From Chryseobacterium antibioticum (lineage in GTDB: Bacteria; Bacteroidota; Bacteroidia; Flavobacteriales; Weeksellaceae): DNA of 64,000 nucleotides. Where the stretch lies: NCBI RefSeq assembly GCF_012927325.1, contig NZ_JABBGI010000030.1:1-64000 (forward strand), read 5' to 3'. Positions 1 through 8,166 of the stretch are shown piece after piece. The position numbers and the translations under genes are program-made. Numbering within the stretch: the stretch's first letter is position 1; every line of letters starts with the position of its first letter. The notes under the pieces were generated by a model. That model made no database searches and was not told the DNA's origin. It was given only the letters and a program-made list of their open reading frames with translations.

Positions 1-48
1 TACGATCTCAGTTTCTATTATATCTTTGTCTAGTACTTGGTACATCAT
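1..48 (-). CDS. Probable transposase, N-terminal fragment (runs off left edge)
   Basis: The minus strand opens with two adjacent ATG codons and continues in frame for 16 codons, reading MMYQVLDKDIIETEIV, to the edge of the window. The start resembles that of IS4/IS5-type transposases of Chryseobacterium as I remember them, but 16 residues are too few to be sure. A 15-bp perfect hairpin about 85 bp upstream would fit the outer end of an insertion sequence. Only the N-terminus is visible, so whether the gene is intact cannot be judged. Confidence 0.35.
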   Translation of the reverse strand, partial: MMYQVLDKDIIETEIV

Positions 49-131
49 TGGCTTGCTTTCTTTTTTTATGTTTCGCAACACAAAAATAAGCAAGCCTTTT
101 TTATAGGAAAAGTTTAAATGACTTCATAGAA

Positions 132-165
132 AAAGAGGCTGTCTCAAAAGTGAGACAGCCTCTTT
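132..165. terminator. 15-bp perfect hairpin; bidirectional terminator or IS end
   Basis: AAAGAGGCTGTCTCA (132-146) pairs perfectly with 151-165 across a 4-nt AAAG loop and is followed by a T-rich tract. It lies between the possible transposase start and the small peptide gene at 235-375 and could stop transcription of that gene. The GAGGCTGTCTCA core is typical of terminal inverted repeats of Bacteroidota insertion sequences, so it may mark the IS boundary; that is an inference. Confidence 0.55.
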
Positions 166-234
166 ATTTTTTTCTAGTGAATAACCAAAGGGATCAGAAA
201 ATGATCTTTAGGTTATTTGAACAATAGCTATTTG

Positions 235-375
235 CTACAATTCAAGTCCGCAGTTTGATCCTACAGGAATACATTTCTTCACAAATGAACACCAGAAATA
301 TCCAGGCAAACACATTGGAATACCTCCCTGAACAGTTTTCAATTCTTGTTTTGAAAGTTTCTTTAGATTTTTCAT
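235..375 (-). CDS. Bacteriocin-like peptide with double-glycine-type leader
   Basis: This is a 46-codon gene. Residues 1-18 read MKNLKKLSKQELKTVQGG, a leader of the double-glycine type (LSxxELxxVxGG) that peptidase-containing ABC exporters cut after GG. The predicted 28-residue core carries four cysteines (residues 22, 29, 35, 42), enough for two disulfides or thioether-type modification, plus aromatic and proline residues. Short peptides with this leader are common in Chryseobacterium, where they are usually annotated as bacteriocin-like; activity is rarely known. No exporter or modifying enzyme lies within this window on either side, so it is an orphan here. The hairpin at 132-165 is a plausible terminator. 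The open frame on the opposite strand at 255-437 is its shadow. The leader call is strong; antimicrobial function is only inferred. Confidence 0.75.
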   Translation of the reverse strand: MKNLKKLSKQELKTVQGGIPMCLPGYFWCSFVKKCIPVGSNCGLEL

Positions 376-603
376 ATAGTCTTTTTTTTGATCTTTCCTA
401 CTCTATAAGCTTTTCGGATTCTGCTATGATTTGGTAAGACCAATATACATTTTTTAATTGAAAATATAATTTTAACGATTATTAATTATTTTTTCAGAAA
501 AACCCTGAGCCATTTTTAAAGTCAATCAAAAGTCTGCTCCATCGAATTCTCGTTCAAAAACGCAGTTTCCTCATTTATGTTTTCATATTTTTTTAGATTC
601 ATC

Positions 604-611
604 TAAATTTG
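604..611 (+). promoter_or_regulatory. Bacteroidota -7 box for the kinase/regulator operon
   Basis: TAAATTTG matches the TAnnTTTG consensus exactly. A TTTC at 581-584 lies 19 nt upstream in the -33 position. Transcription would start near 618, about 10 nt before the start codon at 628. Confidence 0.5.
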
Positions 612-627
612 CAATGAAACACAACTG

Positions 628-2550
628 ATGAAAAAAAATTATTCTCTTATTTTCTTTTTTTTCATAATTACTTTTTTTTCAGCACAACAAAATGTGCCGG
701 ACTCATTAGTTATTATATTAAATAAGACAACTGATCTTTCAAAAAGAACGGAAATTTTAAACAAAATATCTGATTCTTATAAAACTTCGGATCCAGATGC
801 CATGCAAAAGTATGCTCAGGAGGCATTGCAATCTGCAAAAAAGACAAAGAATGTAAAAGAAGAAGTTTTGGCTTTGCAGAATCTGGGAACTTCAAATATT
901 ATTTTAGGAAATTACAATCGGGCACTCCAATATTTTGACCAGGCGGAACAAAAAATATCAAATCTGAACAAAACCGATCAAAGCATACAGGAGATTTCAG
1001 CTAAAAATTTCGGCAGCAAAGGAATTATATATTCGGAACAGAATAATTATTCCCAGGCTTTAAATAATGATTTTAAAGCCATGAAATTATACGAAAGCTG
1101 CCACAACGAGGTGCAATTATCGAAGATTTATAATAATATTGGGGTTATTTATCATTCCATTGATGACCAGGAGAAAGCTTTGTATTATTTTCTGAAATCG
1201 TATACTGTACAAAAGAAGATAAAAGCAGCTTCACTGGGGGTTTCATGTTCGAATATCGGTTTAATTTATTTAGATAAGAATCTGCCTCAAAAGGCTAAAG
1301 TATTTTTTGATGAGGGTCTGAGTGAGTTTCAAAAAAATCCCAATTCCCGTGAACTGGGAGAGCTGTATAATAATATGGCCCAATACTATATGGTCCAAAA
1401 GCAGTTTGAAACCGCTAAAGACTATTTATTGAAAGCAGAAAAAGCGTTTAAAAGTACAGAAGATAGATTTGGGCTTTCCAATACCTATCTGTTTTTAGGC
1501 AAAATTTATTACACTGAAAATAAGCTTGAGCAAGCGCTGGAATTTGCCAACAAAAGTCTTGAAATCTCTAAAGAACTGGATTTACCTGAAACTACTGTAA
1601 AAAGTGAAGAGTTACTTTCTCAGATCTTTGATAAAAAGGGGAATAAAGAACAAGCTCTTATTCATTTAAAAAACTACAATGTAGAGAATAAAAACCTGAC
1701 AAAAATTGAAAATGCAAAGGAGCGCATCAGGACAGAGCTGGATTTTGAATCTGAAAGGCACGAAATCGAGCAAAAAGAAAAAACAAACCGGGAGAAGATC
1801 AAATGGTATTTCGGTTTTTTACTATTGATCATTATTTTGGCAGGAATATATTTCTTTTTCCGAAATAAGGAGCGTGAAAAAACAATCCTGCTTCAAAAGC
1901 AACTGACGGAGTTTCAGCACAAAGCTCTGCACCTTCAGATGAATCCTCATTTTGTTTTCAACTGTCTGGCGGCAATTTCTTCATTTATTATGCAGAATGA
2001 TAAAGACGAAGCTATAAAATATCTCGCAAAATTCTCAAAGCTTATGCGTCTGACACTGGATTTTTCTAAGGAATCACTTATTGCTATTGATAAGGAAATT
2101 GAGTCTTTAAAAAATTATCTGGAGCTTGAACAATTGAGATTTAATCAAAAATTTGAGTTTAAAATCATCAAAGATCCTTTAATAGAAGATGATACTGCCC
2201 TTCCCTCTCTTTTACTTCAGCCTTACATAGAAAATTCTGTTATTCATGGGGTCGTTCCCAAGGAAGGGCAAGGTCTTATTCAAATACATTTCAGTCAGAC
2301 TGAGGAATCATTAATCTGTGAAATTACAGACAACGGAATAGGAATAGAAACTTCTAAAAAATTGAAAAAGAATCTGGTGAATGTGCATACATCTATGGCC
2401 ATGGAAATTTCACAAAAAAGACTAGAAACGCTTGAAAAACTTGAAAAGAAAAAGGTGAACCTGACGATAACAGAAATAAAAGGAGAAAACAATACAAGTG
2501 AAGGAACAAAGGTAGTTCTGGAACTACCATTAGAATATATAAAAGATTAA
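628..2550 (+). CDS. LytS/YehU-type sensor histidine kinase with TPR sensor region
   Basis: Membrane histidine kinase of the His_kinase (PF06580) class that pairs with LytTR regulators. A signal-like hydrophobic N-terminus (about 1-20) is followed by tetratricopeptide-type repeats (about 55-360, with N-N-I-G and ALYYF patterns), a coiled coil, one membrane helix (about 393-411) and the cytoplasmic kinase core. The phospho-acceptor His is H441 in MNPHFVFN. The ATP-binding N box is around N536 (LLLQPYIENSVIHG) and the DNGIG motif begins at D568. Its 640 residues are usual for Bacteroidota TPR kinases. The response regulator starts 2 nt after the stop codon, so the two are co-transcribed and presumably form one signalling pair. 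The signal sensed is unknown; TPRs suggest a protein or peptide cue. Confidence 0.9.
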   Translation: MKKNYSLIFFFFIITFFSAQQNVPDSLVIILNKTTDLSKRTEILNKISDSYKTSDPDAMQKYAQEALQSAKKTKNVKEEVLALQNLGTSNIILGNYNRALQYFDQAEQKISNLNKTDQSIQEISAKNFGSKGIIYSEQNNYSQALNNDFKAMKLYESCHNEVQLSKIYNNIGVIYHSIDDQEKALYYFLKSYTVQKKIKAASLGVSCSNIGLIYLDKNLPQKAKVFFDEGLSEFQKNPNSRELGELYNNMAQYYMVQKQFETAKDYLLKAEKAFKSTEDRFGLSNTYLFLGKIYYTENKLEQALEFANKSLEISKELDLPETTVKSEELLSQIFDKKGNKEQALIHLKNYNVENKNLTKIENAKERIRTELDFESERHEIEQKEKTNREKIKWYFGFLLLIIILAGIYFFFRNKEREKTILLQKQLTEFQHKALHLQMNPHFVFNCLAAISSFIMQNDKDEAIKYLAKFSKLMRLTLDFSKESLIAIDKEIESLKNYLELEQLRFNQKFEFKIIKDPLIEDDTALPSLLLQPYIENSVIHGVVPKEGQGLIQIHFSQTEESLICEITDNGIGIETSKKLKKNLVNVHTSMAMEISQKRLETLEKLEKKKVNLTITEIKGENNTSEGTKVVLELPLEYIKD

Positions 2551-2552
2551 TT

Positions 2553-3314
2553 ATGATCAATGCTGTTATTATAGACGATGATGCCAATTTACGTGAAGGC
2601 ATGAAAGAAATGCTGAAACTCTACGCTCCGGAAATTGTTCTTTTGGGAGAGGCCGAAAGTGTAAAATCCGGTATCGCACTGATCGAAAATAAGAAGCCTG
2701 AAATTGTGTTTCTGGACATCATGATGAATGACGGAACCGGTTTTGATATTTTGGAGCAGCTGAATGAAAAGCAGGGACAGATTTCTGCGCATATTATCTT
2801 TATTACTGCCCATGAAAAGTTTGCCATAAAGGCTTTCAGATTCAGTGCATTGGATTTCTTATTGAAGCCTGTAGATCCGGATGAACTGAAAAATGTTATC
2901 ATAAAAATCAAAGAGATACAACACAGAAGCAGTACGCATAAACATATAGAACTGCTTCTTGATAATATCAGCAGAAAAACAGAGAATTTTAAAAAGATTG
3001 CCCTTTCAACTTCAGAAGGAATCCATCTGTTTGAAATAAAAGACATTATCCGTTGTGAAAGCGAAGATAACTATACAAAATTTTACATTAAAAATCATAA
3101 GACCGTCATTATTTCCAAAACGTTAAAGGAATACGAGGAACTTTTGGGAGAGCATGGCTTTGAACGTATCCATCAGTCTCATCTGATCAATTTAAATGAG
3201 TTGAAATCTTACATCAAAAAAGATGGCGGCTTCGTCATCATGTCAGACGGATCGAAGCTTCAGGTATCACAACGAAAAAAAGAAAAGCTGCAGGAACTGA
3301 TCAGTAAGCTATAA
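2553..3314 (+). CDS. LytTR-family response regulator
   Basis: 253 residues: an N-terminal receiver domain (about 1-120), with acidic residues at IDDD and phospho-acceptor D55 in FLDIMM, then a C-terminal LytTR DNA-binding domain (about 150-250, with FERIHQSHLINLNEL and a basic SQRKKEKL tail). Phosphotransfer from the upstream kinase should alter binding to direct-repeat operators. The 2-nt spacing makes it the cognate partner of the kinase at 628-2550. The following gene, a T9SS-exported protein, is on the same strand after an 87-bp gap and could be a target, but I see no convincing LytTR direct repeat there. Confidence 0.93.
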   Translation: MINAVIIDDDANLREGMKEMLKLYAPEIVLLGEAESVKSGIALIENKKPEIVFLDIMMNDGTGFDILEQLNEKQGQISAHIIFITAHEKFAIKAFRFSALDFLLKPVDPDELKNVIIKIKEIQHRSSTHKHIELLLDNISRKTENFKKIALSTSEGIHLFEIKDIIRCESEDNYTKFYIKNHKTVIISKTLKEYEELLGEHGFERIHQSHLINLNELKSYIKKDGGFVIMSDGSKLQVSQRKKEKLQELISKL

Positions 3315-3401
3315 ATTCCAAATAGAATCCTCAAAATTCTTACTCACTCCAGAAAAAAACAATAAAAAATAAATTTGATAAAAATTATTTAAATACTATT
3401 T

Positions 3402-6400
3402 ATGAAAACAAGATTATTATTTCTCATCCCTATTCTTTTCCTGTCCTTAGCCTTTAAGGCGCAGGTTATAAACATTCCCGATGCGAATTTTAAAGCAAAA
3501 TTATTGTCTTCCTCATCAAGTAATATCGTCGCAAAAGATTTGAATGGAAATTATTTTGCTATTGATGCCAATGGTGATGGAGAGATAGATGTAAGTGAAG
3601 CCAGTGAAGTTTCTGAGCTGAATATATCTAATTCGAATATTTCTTCTTTGGATGGAATTTCAAATTTCTCACTCTCCTATTTTGATTGCAGCTATAATCA
3701 AATTACGTCGTTAGATATCTATTCTCTGAGTAATTTATATTACCTTGACTGCAGTCACAATTCACTTACCGTTTTAGATTTGACCCCTTCATCCAGTATT
3801 ATCAATATAAACTGTTCTTACAATTCTCTGACAAGCTTACAATTAAGCAATTCTTATAATCAAACGGAAAATCTGGATTGCAGTCACAATTCACTTACAG
3901 GCTTAGATTTGACTGCTTCACCGTATGTTGTCAATATAAACTGCTCTTATAATTCTTTGGCAAACTTACAATTAAGTAATTTTACTAATCAGATAGAAAA
4001 TCTGGATTGCAGCCATAATCAGCTTACCTCATTGGTGTCACCTATTGTATCATATGGTACTCCAAATCCCTTTAATATTAATTGCTCGTATAACTTGCTG
4101 ACCTCTTTTTCTCTTCTAGATAATGTTGCTTATGGAACTATCAACTGCAGCAATAACCAAATGATCAGTCTTACGATTAAAAATAAAAATGTAGATTCCT
4201 TAGACTGTAGTAATAATCCACTATCAGAACTTAGTTTTCAAGATATAAAACTCCAGACTTTATCTTACCTTAATGTAAACAATACCAATATAACCAGTAT
4301 ATGTAAAAACGAGGGAGATACTTTGCCTGCTACAGGCAGTGTACCTCAGACCGTCTGCAACGGAGCTGTATTGGGAATGGATCCTGGTCTAAAAAAACTT
4401 CTGATTTCTACAAATGCTTCTGTTTGTAATAGTCCCGGCCTCAGTATTGATTACTGGGGAGCAAGAGATAGCAACCAAAACTGTATAAATTTAGATTCTG
4501 ATGAAGATGGCGAACTTTTACAAACTGATTTAAATCAAGTAGCCTATATCAATTTTCATTATGACCCCATCAATTCCTATAATCCCAATTTTGGCACGAC
4601 CTCAGGCATAAGCAATTTGGTAAATTTAAAAGGAATAGAAGGCATAATCGGTGGTTTATCGTCATATCAGGTCGCTTATTTAGGACACATTGATATTGAT
4701 GGGCTTCAGAATTTAGAATATATCAATTTATCAAAGTTCTATGCTGCATCCTTAAAAATTAAAAATACACCTCAATTAACAAGTGTAATCACCGGGGGTT
4801 ATCATTCAAATGGTTTTGGAAACACCTCGCTTTATGAATTTGAAAACTGTCCATTACTGGAAACTGTTAAAGGGATAGAGAGTAGCATCCAAACTTTAAC
4901 ATTTCAAAACTGCCCAAATGTAAAAGAAATAGATATCACTGGTAACAGATTATCTGCTTTCGATGCGTCTTCTCTTAACAATTTAGAAACGCTACACTTG
5001 GGGAATTTCCTGAATTATGGATCAAATGATATGGTTGATCGTCCTAAAAACACACTAACAAGTTTAAATTTATCAAATAAATCCAAACTGACTACTCTTA
5101 CCTGTAAAAAGGGAGTATTGTCCTCTTTAGACATAAGTAATTGTCCTTTACTTGAAATGGTAAATTGCAGTGATAATAATTTAACTTCCCTTAATCTTAG
5201 CAACACTGTGATGCCTTACTTACCAGCTGTTTATAATTTTAATTCAAATAGTGATGGTGTTAATTTGAGCTGTTCCAATAATCAATTATCTTCTGTAAGT
5301 ATGGAATCGGCACAAATTGCTAAAGCAGATTTCAGCAACAACCAGCTTAACACTCTGTTTTTAAAAAATGGATACACAGAAGAGGTAACTTTTAATAACA
5401 ATCCGAATATTACCTACATATGCGCAGATGATTCTCAATTATCCGCTGTACAGGCGTTAATCAACCAGTATGGTTATAATACGACCTGCAACTTAAACAC
5501 GTATTGTTCTTTTGTTCCCGGTGGAAACTACAATACCATCACAGGCCTGGTACGTTTTGATGAAAATAATAATGGCTGCGACACCAATGATGAGATATTT
5601 GAGCATATGAAGCTTAAAATAAATGATGGAACCGATACCGGAGAAACCTTTGTAAAGAATAACGGTACATATGATTTTTATACTCAGGCCGGGACCTTTA
5701 CGGTAACAACAGAACCTGAAAACCCTTCTCTTTTTACGGTAACACCTGCTTCTTTCACGACAAGCTTCCCCAATAATAATAACAATATTTTTACCCAGAA
5801 CATTTGTGTTGTAAAAAATGGCAATGCGAATGACCTGGAAGTTGTGATTGCTCCTGTAACGGATGCTGTACCGGGATTTGATGCAAAATATAAACTGATG
5901 TGGAGAAATAAAGGAAATACTACAATTTCCGGAAGCGCCGCTCTTACATTTGATGCCTCAAAAATGAGTTTTGTTTCCTCTTCATTACCGTCAACAATCT
6001 CAGGAAACCAGATTACTTTTAACTTGAGCAATTTAAAGCCTTATGCCAATACTGCATCAGAAATTATATTTACGATCAATACTCCTACACACTCTACCAA
6101 TCCAGTAAATTCAGGAGATCAATTGATTTTCTCAGCAAAAGTAAATCCTGTTGCAGGCGACATCAATCCCCAGGATAATGTATTCAACTATAAGCAGATC
6201 GTTGTCAATTCTTTTGATCCTAATGATATTGTATGTATTGAGGGAAGTACGATCCCTGCAGCTATGATTGGTAATAATCTGCATTATATCGTTAATTTTG
6301 AAAATACAGGAAATTCCAATGCTGTTAATATTGTGGTTGAAATGGATATAAATCCTGCAGATTTTGATATTTCAACACTACAATTACAAAATGCTTCTCA

Positions 6401-6869
6401 TTTGGCTTATACAAGGCTAAAAAATAATAAAGTTGAATTTATCATGAAACTGGCCAATTTGGGAAGCGGAGGTCATGGAAATATTTTGATGAAAGTAAAA
6501 TCAAAAAATAATCTGGCTCCGGGGGATCAGGTAATCAATAAAGCCAATATCTATTTTGATTATAATTTCCCGATTGTGACCAATGAAGCCACAACTAATT
6601 TTGAAAGCACCCTGCAGTCTGATGAAACATCAAAAGACGGATTGGTAAAATTATATCCTAATCCTACAAAAGGAGAGGTAAATATAGATGCTGATTCAAA
6701 AATTCAGTCGGTTGAAGTGTATGACGCTCAGGGAAGAATTATTCAGAAACAAATCGGAATTAATTCTCAAAACACCAAAGTAAGCATTCACAGCCGTAAT
6801 CAGGGAATGTATTATTTTAAAGTAATAACTGATAAAGAAATACTCCTCAAGAAAGTGATTAAAAATTAA
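3402..6869 (+). CDS. Large secreted leucine-rich-repeat protein with T9SS sorting domain
   Basis: 1155 residues with a clear signal peptide (cleaved near FKAQ, about residue 22). An acidic calcium-loop-like stretch, DANGDGEIDVSEAS, lies near residue 56. It is followed by many LDCSHNSLTGLDLT-type leucine-rich repeats of the internalin-like, Cys-containing class, in two blocks (about 75-300 and 480-680). The middle region has beta-sandwich domains of the kind seen in conserved-repeat surface proteins (SFDPNDIVCIEG onwards, about 940-1070). The last 75 residues form a type A T9SS sorting domain (LYPNPTKGEVNI ... GMYYFKVITD ... KKVIKN), so the protein is exported through the outer membrane and anchored or released. 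LRR surface proteins commonly bind other proteins or glycans; the ligand here is unknown. The hairpin at 6880-6902 ends the unit. Confidence 0.88.
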   Translation: MKTRLLFLIPILFLSLAFKAQVINIPDANFKAKLLSSSSSNIVAKDLNGNYFAIDANGDGEIDVSEASEVSELNISNSNISSLDGISNFSLSYFDCSYNQITSLDIYSLSNLYYLDCSHNSLTVLDLTPSSSIININCSYNSLTSLQLSNSYNQTENLDCSHNSLTGLDLTASPYVVNINCSYNSLANLQLSNFTNQIENLDCSHNQLTSLVSPIVSYGTPNPFNINCSYNLLTSFSLLDNVAYGTINCSNNQMISLTIKNKNVDSLDCSNNPLSELSFQDIKLQTLSYLNVNNTNITSICKNEGDTLPATGSVPQTVCNGAVLGMDPGLKKLLISTNASVCNSPGLSIDYWGARDSNQNCINLDSDEDGELLQTDLNQVAYINFHYDPINSYNPNFGTTSGISNLVNLKGIEGIIGGLSSYQVAYLGHIDIDGLQNLEYINLSKFYAASLKIKNTPQLTSVITGGYHSNGFGNTSLYEFENCPLLETVKGIESSIQTLTFQNCPNVKEIDITGNRLSAFDASSLNNLETLHLGNFLNYGSNDMVDRPKNTLTSLNLSNKSKLTTLTCKKGVLSSLDISNCPLLEMVNCSDNNLTSLNLSNTVMPYLPAVYNFNSNSDGVNLSCSNNQLSSVSMESAQIAKADFSNNQLNTLFLKNGYTEEVTFNNNPNITYICADDSQLSAVQALINQYGYNTTCNLNTYCSFVPGGNYNTITGLVRFDENNNGCDTNDEIFEHMKLKINDGTDTGETFVKNNGTYDFYTQAGTFTVTTEPENPSLFTVTPASFTTSFPNNNNNIFTQNICVVKNGNANDLEVVIAPVTDAVPGFDAKYKLMWRNKGNTTISGSAALTFDASKMSFVSSSLPSTISGNQITFNLSNLKPYANTASEIIFTINTPTHSTNPVNSGDQLIFSAKVNPVAGDINPQDNVFNYKQIVVNSFDPNDIVCIEGSTIPAAMIGNNLHYIVNFENTGNSNAVNIVVEMDINPADFDISTLQLQNASHLAYTRLKNNKVEFIMKLANLGSGGHGNILMKVKSKNNLAPGDQVINKANIYFDYNFPIVTNEATTNFESTLQSDETSKDGLVKLYPNPTKGEVNIDADSKIQSVEVYDAQGRIIQKQIGINSQNTKVSIHSRNQGMYYFKVITDKEILLKKVIKN

Positions 6870-6879
6870 ATATAAAAAT

Positions 6880-6902
6880 GCCCTTCAGTATTTCTGAAGG
6901 GT
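6880..6902 (+). terminator. Terminator after the T9SS cargo gene
   Basis: TGCCCTTCAG and CTGAAGGGTA form a stem with a short loop, followed by a T-rich stretch, 11 nt after the stop codon at 6869. Confidence 0.7.
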
Positions 6903-6941
6903 ATTTTTAAATCTGCTATCATATCATTCTTCATCAAACAA

Positions 6942-6966
6942 AAGCCGCTCTTTCGAAGCGGCTTTG
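6942..6966 (-). terminator. Terminator after the 6985-7398 gene
   Basis: AAAGCCGCT (6942-6950) pairs with AGCGGCTTT (6958-6966). On the minus strand it lies just downstream of the small secreted protein gene. It is symmetrical enough to act in both directions. Confidence 0.65.
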
Positions 6967-6984
6967 TATATTATAAATTAGAAT

Positions 6985-7398
6985 TTACTTATAAATCACA
7001 ACATCATCTTTCTTAATCCGGTAGCCTGTTTTTTTGTATGGAACTAAAACATAAGCTTCTTTAATATAGCTTCCACTTTTCCAGATTTTGCTTTTTCCTT
7101 CTCTGGTAAGGATAATGCTTTTTGCATTTCCATCCGGGATGAAAATTTCAGCCCTTTTCATATCTTTACTAAAAATAACAGCTGTCATGGTAGTGTAACT
7201 TTTATCTGAGTTCACTTCCTTTAATTTGATTTTCTGCTCAAAAACCTTTACACAATCATTTTTGATTTGTGAATAGGTATAACCTGCTGAACCTATACAG
7301 CCATGAACATCTCTATCACCTCCTACAACCGGAGATTTTTGTTGGGTAAAGGCTAAAGAACTGACGAACATTGCGCCCAATAAAATAGTTTTTCTCAT
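6985..7398 (-). CDS. Small secreted protein, paralogue A (DRDxHGCIGSAGY motif)
   Basis: 137 residues with a signal peptide (cut near AFTQQ). A conserved segment, GGDRDVHGCIGSAGYTYSQI (about 26-45), is followed by a second Cys and FEQKIKL. The DRDxHGCxxSAGYxW/Y pattern occurs in several small secreted bacterial proteins, but I cannot tie it to a known activity. The two cysteines around the motif could form a disulfide. The paralogue at 7690-8079 is about 60% identical by eye and lies on the same strand, so this is a tandem duplication. The two copies are separated by about 290 bp that holds a gene remnant and a terminator, so they are probably transcribed separately. Confidence 0.8.
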   Translation of the reverse strand: MRKTILLGAMFVSSLAFTQQKSPVVGGDRDVHGCIGSAGYTYSQIKNDCVKVFEQKIKLKEVNSDKSYTTMTAVIFSKDMKRAEIFIPDGNAKSIILTREGKSKIWKSGSYIKEAYVLVPYKKTGYRIKKDDVVIYK

Positions 7399-7479
7399 AG
7401 TAAAATATTGATGGTTTTAGTTTTATAAATAACAACAGTAACAAGGTATTAGTTGATCCAAGATACAAAAAAAAGTTGC

Positions 7480-7640
7480 TCATTTTAAGAGACTTATCAA
7501 TTTATTATGTAGTCCTGCTGATTTCCAGAGTTCTGTATCGCTGGAGTTGGTTTCGTTTATATTGTAAAACTCTCCAGATTCCTGATTAAATTTTAAATTT
7601 ACATTTAAAGAATTCACCACCTTTATGCTGTTAAAAACAA
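7480..7640 (-). pseudogene. Possible gene remnant between the two paralogues
   Basis: On the minus strand an open frame of about 50 codons ends at a TGA (7480-7482). It reads like coding sequence (NQESGEFYNINE, then DTELWKSAGLHNKLISLL) but has no ATG start and is closed upstream by a stop codon. It may be the tail of a decayed gene left between the duplicated genes. The composition is protein-like, but the segment is short and chance cannot be excluded. Confidence 0.3.
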
Positions 7641-7668
7641 AGAGACTGCCTTAACAGACAGCCTCCAT
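7638..7668 (-). terminator. Terminator after the 7690-8079 gene
   Basis: On the minus strand AGGCTGTCT pairs with AGGCAGTCT (two G-U pairs) and is followed by CTTTGTTTTT. It lies about 25 nt past the stop codon of the paralogue B gene. Confidence 0.65.
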
Positions 7669-7689
7669 TGTATTTATAAAATTTGTGGT

Positions 7690-8079
7690 TTACTGATAAA
7701 TCACAACATTGTCTTTTTTAAGCTGGTATCCGTTTTTCTTGAAAGGAACCAGTACATAATTATCTTTTTTCCAGGTCTTCCCTTTCCCTTGTCTTGTAAG
7801 GATCAGGCTTTCTCCATCTGTATCCGGAACAAAAACTTCAGCTTTTTTCATGTCTTTGCTGAAAATCACGGCAGCCATTGAAGTAGAACTTCCTTTAGGA
7901 TCAACCTCTGTCAATTTAATCTTCTGTTCAAAAACCCTTACACAATCTTTTTTGATCTGGGAGTAGGTATATCCTGCAGAACCGATACATCCGTGAGCAT
8001 CTCTATCACCGCCTTTGATCTGCTGTGCAAATATAAAAGACCCCAGAAACATTGAGCTAAGTAAGATTATTTTTTTCAT
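7690..8079 (-). CDS. Small secreted protein, paralogue B (DRDxHGCIGSAGY motif)
   Basis: 129 residues, closely similar to the product of 6985-7398: signal peptide (cut near IFAQQ), GGDRDAHGCIGSAGYTYSQI (about 22-41), a second Cys in KKDCVRVFEQ, then a beta-rich C-terminal half with lysine-rich turns (KAEVFVPDTDGESLILTRQGKG). It lacks the few-residue insertion near residue 25 seen in paralogue A. Function unknown; probably periplasmic or secreted. It is followed by its own terminator and preceded, within 87 bp, by the terminator of the beta-glucosidase gene, so it should have its own promoter. Confidence 0.8.
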   Translation of the reverse strand: MKKIILLSSMFLGSFIFAQQIKGGDRDAHGCIGSAGYTYSQIKKDCVRVFEQKIKLTEVDPKGSSTSMAAVIFSKDMKKAEVFVPDTDGESLILTRQGKGKTWKKDNYVLVPFKKNGYQLKKDNVVIYQ

Positions 8080-8133
8080 AATTATTATTTTAACGTTATA
8101 ACTGTGCTATTAAAAATCGTGCCAAAAAAGGGG

Positions 8134-8158
8134 AAAAGCCACTCAAAAGAATGGCTTT
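8134..8158 (-). terminator. Terminator at the end of the glycan utilisation operon
   Basis: On the minus strand AAAGCCA and TGGCTTT form a stem followed by TCCCCTTTTTT. It lies immediately after the GH3 gene stop at 8167 and closes the SusC-to-GH3 gene run. Confidence 0.65.
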
Positions 8159-8166
8159 GACTTTTA

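Noticed and set aside
255-437. 60-codon plus-strand frame
   Set aside because: It lies over the double-glycine leader peptide gene on the minus strand and has no coherent protein features; it is a shadow.
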